Notes: generated from the letters alone by a model not told the origin. A stretch of DNA of 64,000 nt from Lota lota (GCA_026745465.1 JACYXH010000124.1:32501-96500); one strand, 5' to 3'; numbered from the stretch's first letter, positions 33,249 to 45,879 are shown. Program-made: numbers and translations.

Positions 33249-34378
33249 GGGATCATTGTTTTGATTTCTAACATCCATGATATTTGCTTGTAAACTCATA
33301 AGCTGTCATGGACCAATCTTTGCCACTTTATTTAAATTATGGACTAACTAAATTAAAGTTAAAGTACTTAACAATATTTTATTAAACTAATCAAAATATG
33401 CTTACTGTTGTAATGTGTACACAATGTGTATGAATGACAAGAATGACCATAATCCCAGATTAGCTAGAAAGGAGAGCAGAGATAGCATAGAGGAGGAAGA
33501 GAAGGGAGAGGAAGGAGAGAGGAGAAACTAAGATGAGAGGATGGAGAGGAGAGGAGAGCTGTCAAGACAAAGTCACAGTACTCACACACATGGGGAGAAT
33601 CATTACATGTAGTCACTGTGACCTTAGTGTAAGGTGTAACACATGTTGGGTTGTTGTATGGTGGACATTTAGTCATTGACTGGCTCATCAGCTACAAACT
33701 TGTGCAATCGATCAGTGATTTTAATCCTTCCATGAATCCCATAATGTGTAAAATAGGGTTTTTAGGCAACAATTGTAAAAAAAAAAGTATCCCCCTGATC
33801 ATGTACCTAATCTACTTGATACATATTGTACTGAGAAAGTACCTATTCCACAGAACATTTACCTATTCAACTGAACACATTGTACTGAGAATGTACCCAT
33901 TCCACTGAAAATTGACATATTCCACTACATATTGTACTGAGAATGTACCTATTCCACTGAATACATATTGTACTGATGATGTACTTATTCCATTGAGTGG
34001 CCCATTGTATTTTTTGCAATTTATTTACAATTTTATTATTGTTGAAATCAGAAAAGTTTACAGACATTTCATTATGATGTCATTCATGATTCAGAAATAT
34101 AAACTAATCATCCAAACATGTTCTACACAACTGCAACCGTTTACAATTTAATAGCATTACACTTGAACAATAGAGCGTAATCTAAGAATCTCTAATGGGT
34201 TACATTTTATATTAGTAAGGGTTATTTTCTTATTGAATTGATCCTTGTTAAAATACAGCAGATTATACATTATATACATTAATGCAGTTCTCTCAGATCT
34301 CACATAGCAGAGATTCTCAATCATGAAACAACACTAGTTGTTTTGGTCGTTTGATTATTTTATTATCAAACAAAGGTC
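33249..34378. other. 3' region of TRIM copy D with an ATTGTACTGAGAATGTACC minisatellite
   Basis: 33440-33725 duplicates 4680-4935. At about 33820-33990 there are five or so diverged 36-bp units (ACATATTGTACTGAGAATGT, ACCTATTCCACTGAA). These are the reverse complement of the array at 41944-42247 behind copy E, and one unit remains behind copy F (about 55690). The array travels with the TRIM 3' end. Confidence 0.65.
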
Positions 34379-35685
34379 CTAGTCTGTTTGGTTGACAGGT
34401 GAGATGATCAAGGGGGCAGAGTTTTTACCTGCATCACGAAAATCTGGGCAGAGGAATGGATAGAGAGGCTCACTAAAGGTGCAGCCAGTAGCAGAGTAGA
34501 TATGAACCCTGGCTTCCACATCATAGAAGGAGACCAGACCCTCATCATAATCAACAAACACCCCCACCTTCTGGAGCTTAGCTCTCAGTTTGAGATGGAC
34601 AGCAGGGTTATCATTAAATACCAACCCATCCTTGTTGAATAAAATAGTCCAGGAGCCATTCTCAGGGGTCAACATGATCTGATTTATTCTGTTGATGGAC
34701 TCTCTGGCCACTCCTAAAAACCATTGAGTCTTGTCTTTAACCTGGACCTCAAAGTAAAATCTTCCTGAGGAGAAGCTCTGCCTTGTGAGAACGTTTAGAT
34801 TCTGTGTAAATCTCTTAGGGTTGTCTGGGAGTTTCTTCCTTTGACCTCCATGATGTACTTGTTTCCCATCCTCAGACAGGATGAGCTGGGGTGGAGCTGT
34901 ATCAGGATCCAGAGTCACATCTACTTCATACTGCTGGACCCTCTTCAGTTCAGCAGCACGCAGCTTCTTCATCTCCATGTTCAGTGTCTCCTCCAGCTGA
35001 TCTAGGGATCTCCACAAGGTCCGTACGTATGACAGAGGACGGACCTCCACCGTTGTCCAGTCCCTGGTGGGTGGAGGATTCGTCAGGGATCTGAAGGTCT
35101 GGAGGAAGTGGGCCGTCTTCACTTTATATTCCTCCTTTAGAGGTACAACAGGATGGAACTTGTGGTCTGTCTCTGTGCAGAACAGACACACACACACCTG
35201 TTCAGTCTGGCAGAAGAGCTCCAGAAGTCGGTCGTGTTTCTTACACATTCTGTCTTCCAGACGGTCCATAGGCTCGACCAGCCGATGTCTCTTCAGGCCT
35301 GTGACTCTCTGATGTGGCTCCAGGTGGGTGTGGCAGTAAGAGGTAAAACACACTAGGCAGGACTTCACTGCCTTCAGCTGGGTCCCAGTACAGACGTCAC
35401 AGGGAACTTCTCGTGGTTGCTCACACAAGGCTGCTCTTTTTCTTGTTCGGACCTTCTAAACTGATCAGCCATCTCTGATATGAAGGTATTGACCTGTAAA
35501 TCAGGTCTTGTGTGGAACAGCTTGTTGCAAACAGGACATTTGTACTGGACTTGGCCATCCCAGAACGTTGTAATACAGGTTCTGCAGAAGTTGTGTCCAC
35601 ATGGTGTGGTGACTGGGCTGTTGAACACATCCAGGCAGATGGGACATGAAAAGTTATCCTCAGACCAGGAAGAATTGGACGCCAT
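34379..35685 (-). pseudogene. TRIM copy D: frameshift before B-box 1, coiled coil deleted
   Basis: Starts MASNSSWSEDNF with an intact RING. A net +2 change near 35421 (GTGTGAGCAACCACG against GTGTTGAACCAGC in copy B) shifts the frame and ends the N-terminal frame at about residue 103. The downstream frame continues with CDVCTGTQ, both B-boxes and a complete PRY-SPRY ending SPVNQTD. A 315-bp deletion (105 codons, in frame) joins EEYKVKTA to HFLQTFRSL and removes nearly the whole coiled coil. Without a coiled coil the protein could not dimerise as TRIMs do. This copy keeps its promoter. Confidence 0.88.
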
Positions 35686-35696
35686 TCCTAGAAATA

Positions 35697-36558
35697 AAAA
35701 TTATGAAAATTAAATTACCGTTTTAACTATACGTTATATACATGTAATAATGTGTTAAGAATAAGACAAGTTAAGAACATGACATCTTTCTTCACCAGCA
35801 ACACCGTACACAGGTTTTGAATACATAACTATTATAGACTCTATACTATTGAGAGAATTGAAATGTGGATACAAACAAAAAGAAATCAATAAACAAGAGA
35901 AAAGAAAAGACAGTGGCATAGAGCAAAAGGGATGGGGTCTGCATGCAGCTGGGCCTCAAAAAGGCCTGAAGCCTTATCTGAACAGTTCTTCTGAAGGAAG
36001 ATCTGCTTTTTTTCTTTTCCTGGTAATCATTCTGGATGAACGATCACCAGGAAGTAAATCTATTTCCTTTGTTCCTCAAATACCGCTTGCAGCGCCGGGT
36101 ACGTCGGAGCTCATCGATACTTAGATTAGATTACACTTTATATACTACGGTGTGTAATAGTATCATGGGGCCACCCCCAGGGGCCCCGGTTAACTCCCGG
36201 TTTCGGGACCCATCCCTACTCACGCCTGCGTCCTCCTCGTGAAGAACGCCCTGATGGTTTAACACCAAACTAACTTTGTTAAAGTCCCGTGTTGGCCTCG
36301 CCTGGTCGGGTTCAACCAAAGCGTACAGAGCGCGGCCCCGCGTGCCTGCGCCGCGCTCCAAACAGGACGCCGAGCACCGAGCACGCGCTGGTGGAATCCG
36401 ACGAGGCGACACAATAGAGCACGTGAAGGTTGGTTTCGCTAAGCATCAACATCACGTGTTCACACGGAGCGCAGGAGACCCGTAACGCTACAGTACAACA
36501 TGGCGCACTGCGGACAGGACGGCAACAATGAGGATTAGAGGTTCAATGTGTTGGACCC
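35697..36558 (-). other. 5'-UTR intron and flank of TRIM copy D
   Basis: Homologous to 17500-18510, 31800-32630 and 57420-58487. Contains GC-rich sequence with CACGTG (36420-36425, 36452-36457). No gene seen. Confidence 0.5.
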
Positions 36559-36720
36559 ACCTTGGAATGTTTCTGTCCCGGCTCTCTGCTTTAAAACGTC
36601 TTGTTCTTCGTCTCCAGAGAGGCTAACGCGTTCACGTCGTCTCTTCGTCATGTCGTCCCTTCGTCGGTTGGATTTCCGTAAACTTCCGTTTCCTGAACAA
36701 GAGCGAGGGGTCTTTATACA
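36559..36720 (-). promoter_or_regulatory. Predicted promoter and non-coding first exon of TRIM copy D
   Basis: Minus-strand donor CCAAG then GTGGGT at 36561/36560, a TATAAA box at 36718-36713, and GGAAACGGAAGT at 36693-36682. The last differs from the ISRE of copies E and G (GGAAACGAAACT) by a small change that breaks the second GAAA and creates an ETS-like GGAAGT. The alignment of the surrounding GTTCAGGAAACG supports common origin. Confidence 0.5.
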
Positions 36721-38480
36721 AAGCTCCAGGCTCGGGCCCGCCCCCTCGGTACTTCCGGTTCGAGTTTGGAGAAGGAAGTGACGTTTGAAACGGTGTACTC
36801 CGGAATAGACGATAAGATCGTCCCATACACATCCAACAACGATAGGTTGCACCAGGTCCTTTTAACATCAGAAACGGAAAGAATAAACCTCGCGGAAAAA
36901 AACGGAGAACTAATTCTAATTAACCAGCGTATGAAATAAATCAACTACGGATATCCATTAGTCTTAGCCTTTTATTCGAGCCAGCCACCAGTCATTTAAT
37001 TTGCGACAACACAGTCCAAGTGTAAACTAGTGGAGCGAATGGCAGGTCGCGGTGGAGGGCCTTTATGAGAAATGGCTTTGCGTTATTTAATACAGCCACG
37101 TTTTGAAGACGTGCTGCTGCCTGTCCCTAATCCATTGCACTGTTGCTCTTCTTCATCTTCTTATAATTATTACTGCTGATATTTGATTTTTTTATATTTG
37201 TTTAAATGATATTGTGTTTTATAGATATTATAGCTTATTTCTGCTGCTGGGCCGAGGAGCCAGAACAAAATAATTGTACTGCTGTCTACTTGTATATGAC
37301 ATGTGACAATAATGAATCTTGAATCTAGAATCGCAATCTGAGACGGCACTGCATCACTGTATGGAACATATCCAGTGGGTTCAGAGGTCAAATCAAAGTG
37401 CAGAGCGTCTGAATGACCAAGAGGGGAGCTATAATGGTTCTGTTGGATCGGTCCTGTTGGGAACAAGAGGAGTACCATACGCTGTTGCATGGATTCTTGG
37501 TAAAGAAAATGAACCCTTCAGATTCTGAAACCCTAAACCCTCTGAATACTGAATGACATCACACTACAATGTTTGTACACTTGACAGATTTTAATAAAAG
37601 ACAAAAAGGAGTGTGTGTTGCTGAATACCTGCCTGCATATGGTGTAACAAGAGGAAGAAACACAAGAATCCAACCCAACCAGACTCATTGAAGAAAAACT
37701 GAATAAAATAACCCCGCTATTATAGAAACAACCATTATAAATTATTATATTGCACATACTATACAGTTAACTGTCTGTTTTCTCAACCCCTTTTATAAAC
37801 TTTGATGCTATAGCATTAACAGTTGCAGTCATGTAGAAATATTTAAAGGATCCAATTTGATAATTTAATAATCCAGACTATAATTCTTTACATTCTTCAC
37901 ATATAATTCTTCACATTACAATATTTGAACACTTTACTGATTTTAATAAATAAAGACTGTGGGGGGGGGGGGGGGGGGGGGGGGGGGGAGTAACACACAG
38001 AAGGTGTCTCTCCTCCTAAGGATGCTAAGAGGCCAGGAGGTGCAGGGGGAGCACACATGGATAACAATAACATGACAAGGAGTTCAAACAGTCCCACATG
38101 AAGACTAAAGTCTCCATGAATAGAGTCAAGGAGTGGCTGATGAAATAATGGCTGATCAATAATAAACAGTAACAAGGTCCATTGCTACACTCCACCTAGG
38201 TGGCTTTAACTGGGCTCCTCCAGACAAGGACGCAGGGTGGTGGTGTTGGAAAACCGGTTTATTGTACACGTTTGTAGACAATGCTACATGGCCTGGTGCT
38301 CTATGCTGCCATGCAGGAGATCTCCCTGAGTGTGTGTGGTGATGGCTGCTTTAACCTGTGCACACTGATTACTCAATGCACAACAGGTGTGCAGCCCCAC
38401 CCAGCCCCAGAGTCCAGTCAGTCTGACCCGGGCCAGGTGAGGCTGCTTCAACCAGCCGTCATCCACACACACTCCCACTA
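36721..38480. other. Intergenic DNA with LINE tail, poly-G tract and LTR-like end
   Basis: 37110-37330 repeats the L2-like 3' tail of 5520-5745. 37330-38060 repeats 5746-6320 with a poly-G run at 37960-37988. 37617-37735 is a first copy of a repeat also at 38974 and 61281 (CTGAATACCTGCCTG, GTGTAACAAGAGGAAGAAAC). 38180-38290 carries, on the minus strand, the same AATAAA...CCACCTAGGTGGAGTGT end as 7769-7850. No host gene recognised. Confidence 0.5.
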
Positions 38481-38661
38481 ACAGTAAATATTGTCATCAG
38501 ATTCATCAGTACACAATAAAACAATACGAAAAATATACCAAACAATTTCTGCATTTTAGTTATCTTTATTTTAGTAGTATTTTTAAACCATTTAAGTATT
38601 GTTGTATATTTGTAGGCTACTGCTTTTACTTGTTTTTTAACTCTCTTACATTGCTTATATA

Positions 38662-38700
<39 letters not shown>

Positions 38701-38736
38701 TGTGTGTGTCTGTGTGTGTGTGTGAGAGAGAGAGAC
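38662..38736. repeat. (GT)n/(GA)n compound microsatellite
   Basis: GT repeats with CT interruptions, then GAGAGAGAGA. Confidence 0.95.
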
Positions 38737-38973
38737 AAAGAGAGAATCCAATACATGAAGAATCCTGCCCAGCAACAACAATCATGGTAAATATGTTGAT
38801 CTGTATTAAACTCAAATCAAATTTCTGCACAAAATATGACAGAGAGGCAAAAACAACTTTATTTTAGTATTTTTAAAGCCCATTGCAGTATTCTTGTATA
38901 TTTATAGGCTACTGCTCGTTAAAACTGTCTCTAACATTTGCTTATATATGGTGTGTTTGTGTGTGTGTGAGTG

Positions 38974-39103
38974 TCTGCCTTTCTGAATACCTGCCTGTAA
39001 AGGGTGTAACAAGAGGAAGAAACACGATAACCCAACCAGATGACTCATTGAAGAGAAATGAAGGAAGAAAAGAACCCCGCCTTATTATGGAAATATAACC
39101 CAT
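38974..39103. repeat. 130-bp interspersed repeat next to CA/GT arrays
   Basis: TTCTGAATACCTGCCTGTAA, GGGTGTAACAAGAGGAAGAA, CCAACCAGATGACTCATTGA and a GAACCCCGCC end. It recurs at 61281-61411 and, more diverged, at 37617-37735. At 39.1 and 61.2 kb it lies beside a long CA/GT array and the fold-back arm. Confidence 0.75.
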
Positions 39104-39106
39104 TAC

Positions 39107-39108
<2 letters not shown>

Positions 39109-39199
<91 letters not shown>
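39109..39199. repeat. (CA)n microsatellite
   Basis: About 90 bases of pure CA directly before the fold-back arm at 39200. Confidence 0.97.
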
Positions 39200-39202
<3 letters not shown>

Positions 39203-39352
39203 GCGCTGCTTGCGCCTCTACTTGCTTCTCTGACTGAATCCGCTGTCTGCTGCTCTCATAGCTCTGCTGCTCGTGTGTGCACTGTGCGCGTGCACGCCGG
39301 GGCGAGTTCCTGCAGCAAGCGTAGCGGCAATCAAGACATCTTTAATTTATTG
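39200..39352. repeat. Single arm of the fold-back repeat, upstream of TRIM copy E
   Basis: Starts CGCAGCGCTGCTTGCGCCTC and ends near GTAGCGGCAATCAAGACATC. It matches the right arm of the inverted repeat at 61451-61598 and is the reverse complement of 46685-46832. Only one arm is present here. Confidence 0.75.
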
Positions 39353-39675
39353 TTGTGTTGTGATCGGGGCTGGATAAATAGTATTCGGGGAATCCCCGGA
39401 ATCCAGGGTCGATCAACGCTAATGAATCCCAGTTACAGATGCAAATAACCGCTACATCACCACACTGTCTCTCGGTTTGCACCGGCTCTCTTCTAACTCC
39501 ACAGAGAAGAGGAGAACACACATCAACGCATTTGAAGGAGCCTTCACGGTGCGGGAACGCCCCCCAGTCAGAGTGGGAAGTTGAACCGCGGTGAACTGTG
39601 TGTCCGTGGGGACGGAGCCAGGACTTAGGGGCGGGGCCAAAAGTTAGGGGAGGAGAGGAGATGACGTATTGTTCA
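39353..39675. other. Upstream region of TRIM copy E
   Basis: Matches 61610-61932 upstream of TRIM copy G closely, including GGTCGATCAACG and CACATCAACGCATTTGAAGG. The E and G promoters are therefore one lineage, different from that of the minus-strand copies. No separate gene seen. Confidence 0.6.
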
Positions 39676-39788
39676 GGAAACGAAACTTAAGGTTCATAGA
39701 AACCCGACGTGGAAGCAGTTCCCTCTTTAAGGAGAGTAATAAAACACATTTTGGGACCACTAGTCTGACAGACAGTAACCACAAATAG
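39676..39788 (+). promoter_or_regulatory. ISRE and non-coding first exon of TRIM copy E
   Basis: GGAAACGAAACT at 39676-39687 is a perfect interferon-stimulated response element (GAAANNGAAA core plus CT), the binding site of IRF/ISGF3. A donor (ATAG then GTGAGT) at 39788/39789 ends the first exon. The 98-bp intron runs to the acceptor GTGTCTAG at 39886, two bases before the ATG. Interferon control of the gene is inferred. Confidence 0.75.
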
Positions 39789-39888
39789 GTGAGTAAAACA
39801 ATACAACGTTAGAACCTCTCTTCCCTTTTTGGAATTAGAAAAATAATGGAATTGCTCAATACATAAACCTTGTCGTCTGTGTCTAGGA

Positions 39889-41502
39889 ATGGCCTCTGCT
39901 ACTTCCTGGTCTGAAGAGAACTTTTCATGTTCCATCTGTCTGGATGTGTTCAACAGCCCAGTCACCACACCATGTGGACACAACTTCTGTAGAACCTGTA
40001 TTACAAGGTTCTGGGATGACCAAGTCCAGTACAAATGTCCTGTTTGCAACAAGCTATTCCAGACAAGACCTGATTTACAGGTCAATACTCTCTTTTCAGA
40101 GATGATTGATCAGTTTAGAAGTTCTGTACGAGTCAAAGAGCAGCCTTGTGTTGAACCAGCAGAAGTTCCCTGTGACGTCTGTACTGGGACCCAGCTGAAG
40201 GCTGTGAAGTCCTGCCTAGTGTGTTTTACCTCTTACTGCCAAACCCACCTGGAGCCACATCAGAGAGTCGCAGGCCTGAAGAGACATCGGCTGGTCGAGC
40301 CTATGGACCGTCTGGAAGACAGGATGTGTAAGAAACACGACCAACTTCTGGAGCTCTTCTGCCAGACTGAACAGGTGTGTGTGTGTCAGTTCTGCACAGA
40401 GACAGACCACAAGTCCCATCCTGTTGTGTCTCTAAAGGAGGAATATGAAGTGAAGACGGCCCAGCTGGGGAAGATAGAGTCTGAAGTTCAGCAGAAGATC
40501 CAGGAGAGAAAACTAAAGATTAAGGAGATCAAAGACACCGTAGAATTGAGCAAGAAAGACGCAGACAGAGAGATAGCTGATGGTGTGCAGGTCTTCACTG
40601 CTCTGATGCGCTACATTGAAAAGTGGCAGGATGAGTTCAACCAAACGGTTAAAGAGAGACTGAAATCCACAGAGAAAGAGGCTGAAGACCTCTTCAAAGA
40701 GCTGGAGCAGGAAATAGAAGATCTGACCAATAGAAGCACAGAGGTGAAGCAGCTCTCACAGACTGAAGACCACCTCCACTTCCTCCAGACCTTCAGATCC
40801 CTGAAGAATCCTCCACCCACCAGGGACTGGACAACGGTGGAGGTCCGTCCTCCGTCATACGTAGGGACCTTGAGGAGATCCCTGGATCAGCTGGACATAG
40901 AGATGAAGAAGCTGTGTGATGCTGCTGAACTAAAGATGGTCCAGCAGTATGAAGTAGATGTGACTCTGGATCCTGATACAGCTCATTCCAGTCTCATCCT
41001 GTCTGAGGATGGGAAACAAGTACATCATGGAGGTGTCAGGAAGATACTCCCAGACAACCCTAAGAGTTTTACAGAGAAATTATTTGTTCTCACGAGGCAG
41101 AGCTTCTCCTCAGGGAGATTTTACTTTGAGGTCCAGGTTAAAGACAAGACTGAATGGTGTTTAGGAGTGGTCAGAGAGTCCATCAACAGAAGCAGTGCGA
41201 TCAAACCCATCCCTAAGAATGGTTACTGGACTATTTTATTCAACAAGGAACGGTTGGTATTTAGAGGTAACCTTCATGTCCGTCTCCCTCTGAGAGCTGA
41301 GCTCCAGAAGGTGGGGGTGTTTGTTGATTACGATGAGGGTCTGGTCTCCATCTATGATGTGGAAGCCAGGGTTCATATCTACTCTGCTACTTGCTGCACC
41401 TTTACTGAGCCTCTCTATCCATTCCTCAGTCCAGGTCTCTATAATGATAAAGGTATAAACTCTGCCCCCCTGATCATCTCACCTGTCAATCAAACAGACT
41501 AG
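39889..41502 (+). CDS. TRIM copy E: intact full-length bloodthirsty-related TRIM
   Basis: 537 residues in one coding exon. RING C14, C17, C29, H31, C34, C37, C50, C53. B-box 1-like cluster C95/C98/C109/C112/C117/H120. B-box 2 C147/H150/C158/C166/C169/H174/H177. Coiled coil about 180-310. PRY-SPRY about 354-537, with the family marks LDPDTA, LSEDGKQV, FYFEVQV, GVFVDYDEGLVSIYD and YPFL. It should act as an E3 ubiquitin ligase that recognises a target through SPRY and dimerises through the coiled coil. The promoter has an ISRE and the 3' end an AATAAA signal. Of all copies this one is the best candidate for an expressed gene. Names used for relatives include btr, TRIM39-like and TRIM21-like. Confidence 0.95.
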   Translation: MASATSWSEENFSCSICLDVFNSPVTTPCGHNFCRTCITRFWDDQVQYKCPVCNKLFQTRPDLQVNTLFSEMIDQFRSSVRVKEQPCVEPAEVPCDVCTGTQLKAVKSCLVCFTSYCQTHLEPHQRVAGLKRHRLVEPMDRLEDRMCKKHDQLLELFCQTEQVCVCQFCTETDHKSHPVVSLKEEYEVKTAQLGKIESEVQQKIQERKLKIKEIKDTVELSKKDADREIADGVQVFTALMRYIEKWQDEFNQTVKERLKSTEKEAEDLFKELEQEIEDLTNRSTEVKQLSQTEDHLHFLQTFRSLKNPPPTRDWTTVEVRPPSYVGTLRRSLDQLDIEMKKLCDAAELKMVQQYEVDVTLDPDTAHSSLILSEDGKQVHHGGVRKILPDNPKSFTEKLFVLTRQSFSSGRFYFEVQVKDKTEWCLGVVRESINRSSAIKPIPKNGYWTILFNKERLVFRGNLHVRLPLRAELQKVGVFVDYDEGLVSIYDVEARVHIYSATCCTFTEPLYPFLSPGLYNDKGINSAPLIISPVNQTD

Positions 41503-41877
41503 GACCTTTTGTTTGATAATAAAATAATCAAACGACCAAAACCACTAATGTTGTTTCATGAATTATAATATCTACTACGTGAGATCTGAGAGAACTGCAT
41601 TAATGTTGTACTGCTTTCATTTGACAAGAAGGAATTCATTCGGAAAAGAACCCTGACTATTGTAAAATATAACCCATGATACATGATTCGATTACGTATA
41701 CTATATTGATCAATATCTGATTACTGCTGAATGTTTTTTATACATTTAACAATATGAAATTTAGAAACATTTGCAGGTGCATGTTAAAAACTTCTAGTTT
41801 CTTAAACAAAACCAGGATATTAGTTTATACTCCTGAAATATGAATGACATCAAATGTTTGTACACTTTTTTTATTTC

Positions 41878-41883
41878 AATAAA
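41878..41883 (+). terminator. Polyadenylation signal of TRIM copy E
   Basis: AATAAA about 375 bases after the stop codon, preceded by a T-rich stretch. The same ATTTCAATAAA-type end appears in reverse near 55740 behind copy F. Confidence 0.6.
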
Positions 41884-41943
41884 AATGTACAAAAGGTAGA
41901 CTGGGGTAATTTTCTGTGGAATAGTTACATTCTCTACAATTAC

Positions 41944-42247
41944 TCAGTAGAATAGGTACATTCTCTGCAATATGTATTCAGTAGACTAGGTACATTCTCA
42001 GTACAATATGTATTCAGTAGAATAGCTATATTCTCAGTACAATAATTAGTCAGTAGAATATGTACATTCTCAGTACAATATGTATTCAGTAGAAAAACTA
42101 CATTCTCAGTACAATATGTATTCAATAGAATAGGTACATTCTTTACTATATGTATTCAGTAGAATAGGTACATTCTCTACAATATGTATTCAGTAGAATA
42201 GTTACATTCTCTACAATATGTATTCAGTAGAATAGGTACATTCTTCT
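41944..42247. repeat. 33-37-bp minisatellite behind TRIM copy E
   Basis: About nine units of GTACATTCTCAGTACAATAT plus GTATTCAGTAGAATAG, several with a 3-bp deletion (TTCTCTACAATATG). One further unit is at 42945-42980. It is the reverse complement of the units behind copy D. Confidence 0.88.
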
Positions 42248-43500
<1,253 letters not shown>

Positions 43501-43578
43501 GTCTTTGGTCAGACAGAAATGGAGAGAGACACAGAAGACATCAGCAGTCCCACTAGAGATGTGTTTCAAGACATTGTG

Positions 43579-44150
43579 TCAGCCCGGCTCCAGCGCAGCG
43601 GCCCAGACGGCCCAGGGGAGCGCTGGTAGACGGAGCAGACCGCCGCTCTCCCCCAGCTGGCCCCCGGGAGCGCATTAGCGCTGGCCCCGCTCAGCGCCAT
43701 GGGAAACACCTGCGACATAGGAGGAGGAGGAGGAGGAGGAGGAGGAGGAACGCCAGCAGACACGGGACTCGGGGTGACTTGTTTTAAGGTTTGTCCGCCA
43801 AACGTGTAAACGGGCTGCGTGTGTGTGTCGTGTGTCGCAGAGCGGAGAACGCAGCCTAACGCCACGAACACCCAACAGCCTGGGGGAGAGGATGCTCGCG
43901 GGTAGAGGACCGTTTCCCTCCTCCTCCCTAGAACCGGAGCCGCCCTGGGGAACGGACGTTGGAGCGCAGCTACCCGGAACGAGAAGCTGGACCAACCCCT
44001 CGGAGGGGCAGTGACGCTACGCTGACGAGTGGCGTCCGGGCCTGTACCACCCCCCCCCCCCCCCCAGCCCCCCCCCCCCCCCCCCCTCGGGGGAGACCGG
44101 CGCTACCGGGAACAGCACCGGAGGTCTCTCCGTGGCTCACGGAGCCAGAA
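43579..44150. mobile_element. Diverged GGCAACC-family transposon, reverse orientation
   Basis: Starts CCCGGCTCCAGCGCAGC, continues CAGGGGAGCGCTGGTAGACG and GCGCTGGCCCCGCTCAGCGC. These are the reverse complement of the 3' end of the element at 11250-11753. GGA repeats (43722-43750) and a poly-C block (44049-44086) interrupt it. The far end is unclear. Confidence 0.5.
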
Positions 44151-44788
44151 CACTTTTTGTATTCTGTTGGGCCCCTGACGTTAGTTCTTTTCTTTGAAGT
44201 AAAGCGCCATCACGGCTTAAATGCACCACTGACTTGTGTTCACTGGGCAGGGGTCTGCAAGCTGCACTCTCTAAAGAGCCGTTTGTGGTCCCTCTCCCAC
44301 CAAATACAACCTACTTGACCCCTAAAATGAAGATAACACAGCGTACAGCGTTTTATATTTAGTTATACTATATATTAAATAACTAATAGTCTATAGTTTG
44401 TTGCATTTATGACATTGGCAGTAGTAGGATGTGTCGTTTATTTTGGTTGACAAAACATTCAAACCCTTTTTTTCTGCCCACTACGTCGTCATTGGCCCTC
44501 CCCCGCCGAGGTCGCCGACCCCCGCCCGAGAGGAATGGCGCTGTTTCAGCTGGGACCCCCACTCACAGGGAGAGACCGCCCCATCTTCCACCGGCTCTGG
44601 AGCCCTTAGCCGGGTCCCCGGCCCCCCGACCCCAGCTGACGTCACGCGGCCGACCCGTCCCACCCGCCTGTGGCGAGTCGCTCACTGGCCCCCGCCCGAC
44701 GAGAGGGCCCCACCACACAGACTCTACGGGGCCTCCCCCAGGCCCCCCAGACACTGAGCTCCCCACTCACAGAGGTCTCTGACTTGGG
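44151..44788. other. Proline-rich GC-rich stretch, probable Ty3/gypsy gag-pol debris
   Basis: GC-rich sequence with open frames full of Pro, Gly and Ser in several readings. From about 44480 the composition and position, just before the pol fragment at 44815, suggest degraded retrotransposon. I recognise no domain in it. Confidence 0.35.
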
Positions 44789-45196
44789 GTGGGAGGGGGG
44801 GGGGGGGGGGACCGGCCCGGGCAGTTCACCACCGCCCAACTGCAGGACGACGCCCTGAAGCACGCCTGGAGCCACGTCCTCGCCCGTGACGGCCAGGCCC
44901 GGGAGTCGGTGAGTAACCTACCCCACCCCCATTCCAGCACCAGGCCGGGCTTGCTTTATCAGGTAGTAGAGAGGAGGGGGGGGGGGGGGGGGGGAGCAGT
45001 GACCCAGCAGTTGGTGGAGCTCCGCCCCTACATGATCAAAGTCCTTTACATGGCCCATTCCCATGTACTAGGGGCTCACCTAGGCATGGACTAGACTAGG
45101 GACACAATCCTAGAGCGGGTTTACTGGCCCGGGGTTAAGAGGGACGTCACTCAGCACTGTCAGGCGTGTCCGGAGTGCCAGCGCACCGCCCCGAGA
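44789..45196 (+). mobile_element. Ty3/gypsy pol fragment with an integrase H2C2 zinc finger
   Basis: Reads QFTTAQLQDDALKHAWSHVL, later LLYQVVER, TQQLVELRPYMIKVLYMAHS, then HVLGAHLGMD, a stop, TRDTILERVYWPGVKRDV and CQACPECQ. The HxxxxH...CxxC spacing is the zinc-binding N-terminus of gypsy integrase. Poly-G tracts (44795-44811, 44977-44993) and the stop show that it is dead. The fragment ends abruptly at about 45196. Confidence 0.8.
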
Positions 45197-45326
45197 TTTG
45201 TCAATTCTTTATTGACAACTGACAAAGGGATCAAACACAATAAAGCCCAAGAGCTTGTTTCCATTGTGGTCCTTTTGGGTGGAAGTGTGTGTTATGTCTG
45301 TGAGTGTATGAATAGATATATTTAAG

Positions 45327-45390
<64 letters not shown>

Positions 45391-45666
45391 AAAACATACT
45401 TCTTCATTTTTTACTTTCGTTTCCTGAACCAGACTTCCTGTCCTCCCCTAACCACGGATGTTTCAGAACAACCTGTGGCTCCCAACTTTAAACACAGATT
45501 AGCGTCTGGTTTGTATGAACACTCGTATTTGAGCACTTTGTGTGAGTCGATGTGTCCTCGTATATAACTAGAATCAATACGATGGATGACTGTTACCATC
45601 ACTGTGGAAAAGCCTCTCTGGTGATGGAACATTCCGACCACCCCCACGGCTAGCGAAGTGGTTCTG

Positions 45667-45750
<84 letters not shown>

Positions 45751-45879
45751 CGGTGTAATGAAACAAGAAATTACAATGATCAAAAGTCTAGCCTGTAAAA
45801 CACTTTCATAAACACCATGGATCAAACCAGGAAACAGACCAGGAACAATACTGTATGTCTGTTGAAGTCATTCAAATAA
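45197..45879. other. Intergenic DNA with two long dinucleotide tracts
   Basis: (GT)n at 45331-45388 and (CA)n at 45668-45748. The unique sequence between them shows no gene. Confidence 0.8.

Noticed and set aside
33087-33299. Thr-His and Ala-His repeat frames
   Set aside because: Translation of the (GT)n/(CA)n tract.
44429-44782. Proline-rich frame as a host gene
   Set aside because: Several overlapping frames are equally open because of GC-rich composition, and a Ty3/gypsy pol fragment follows directly.
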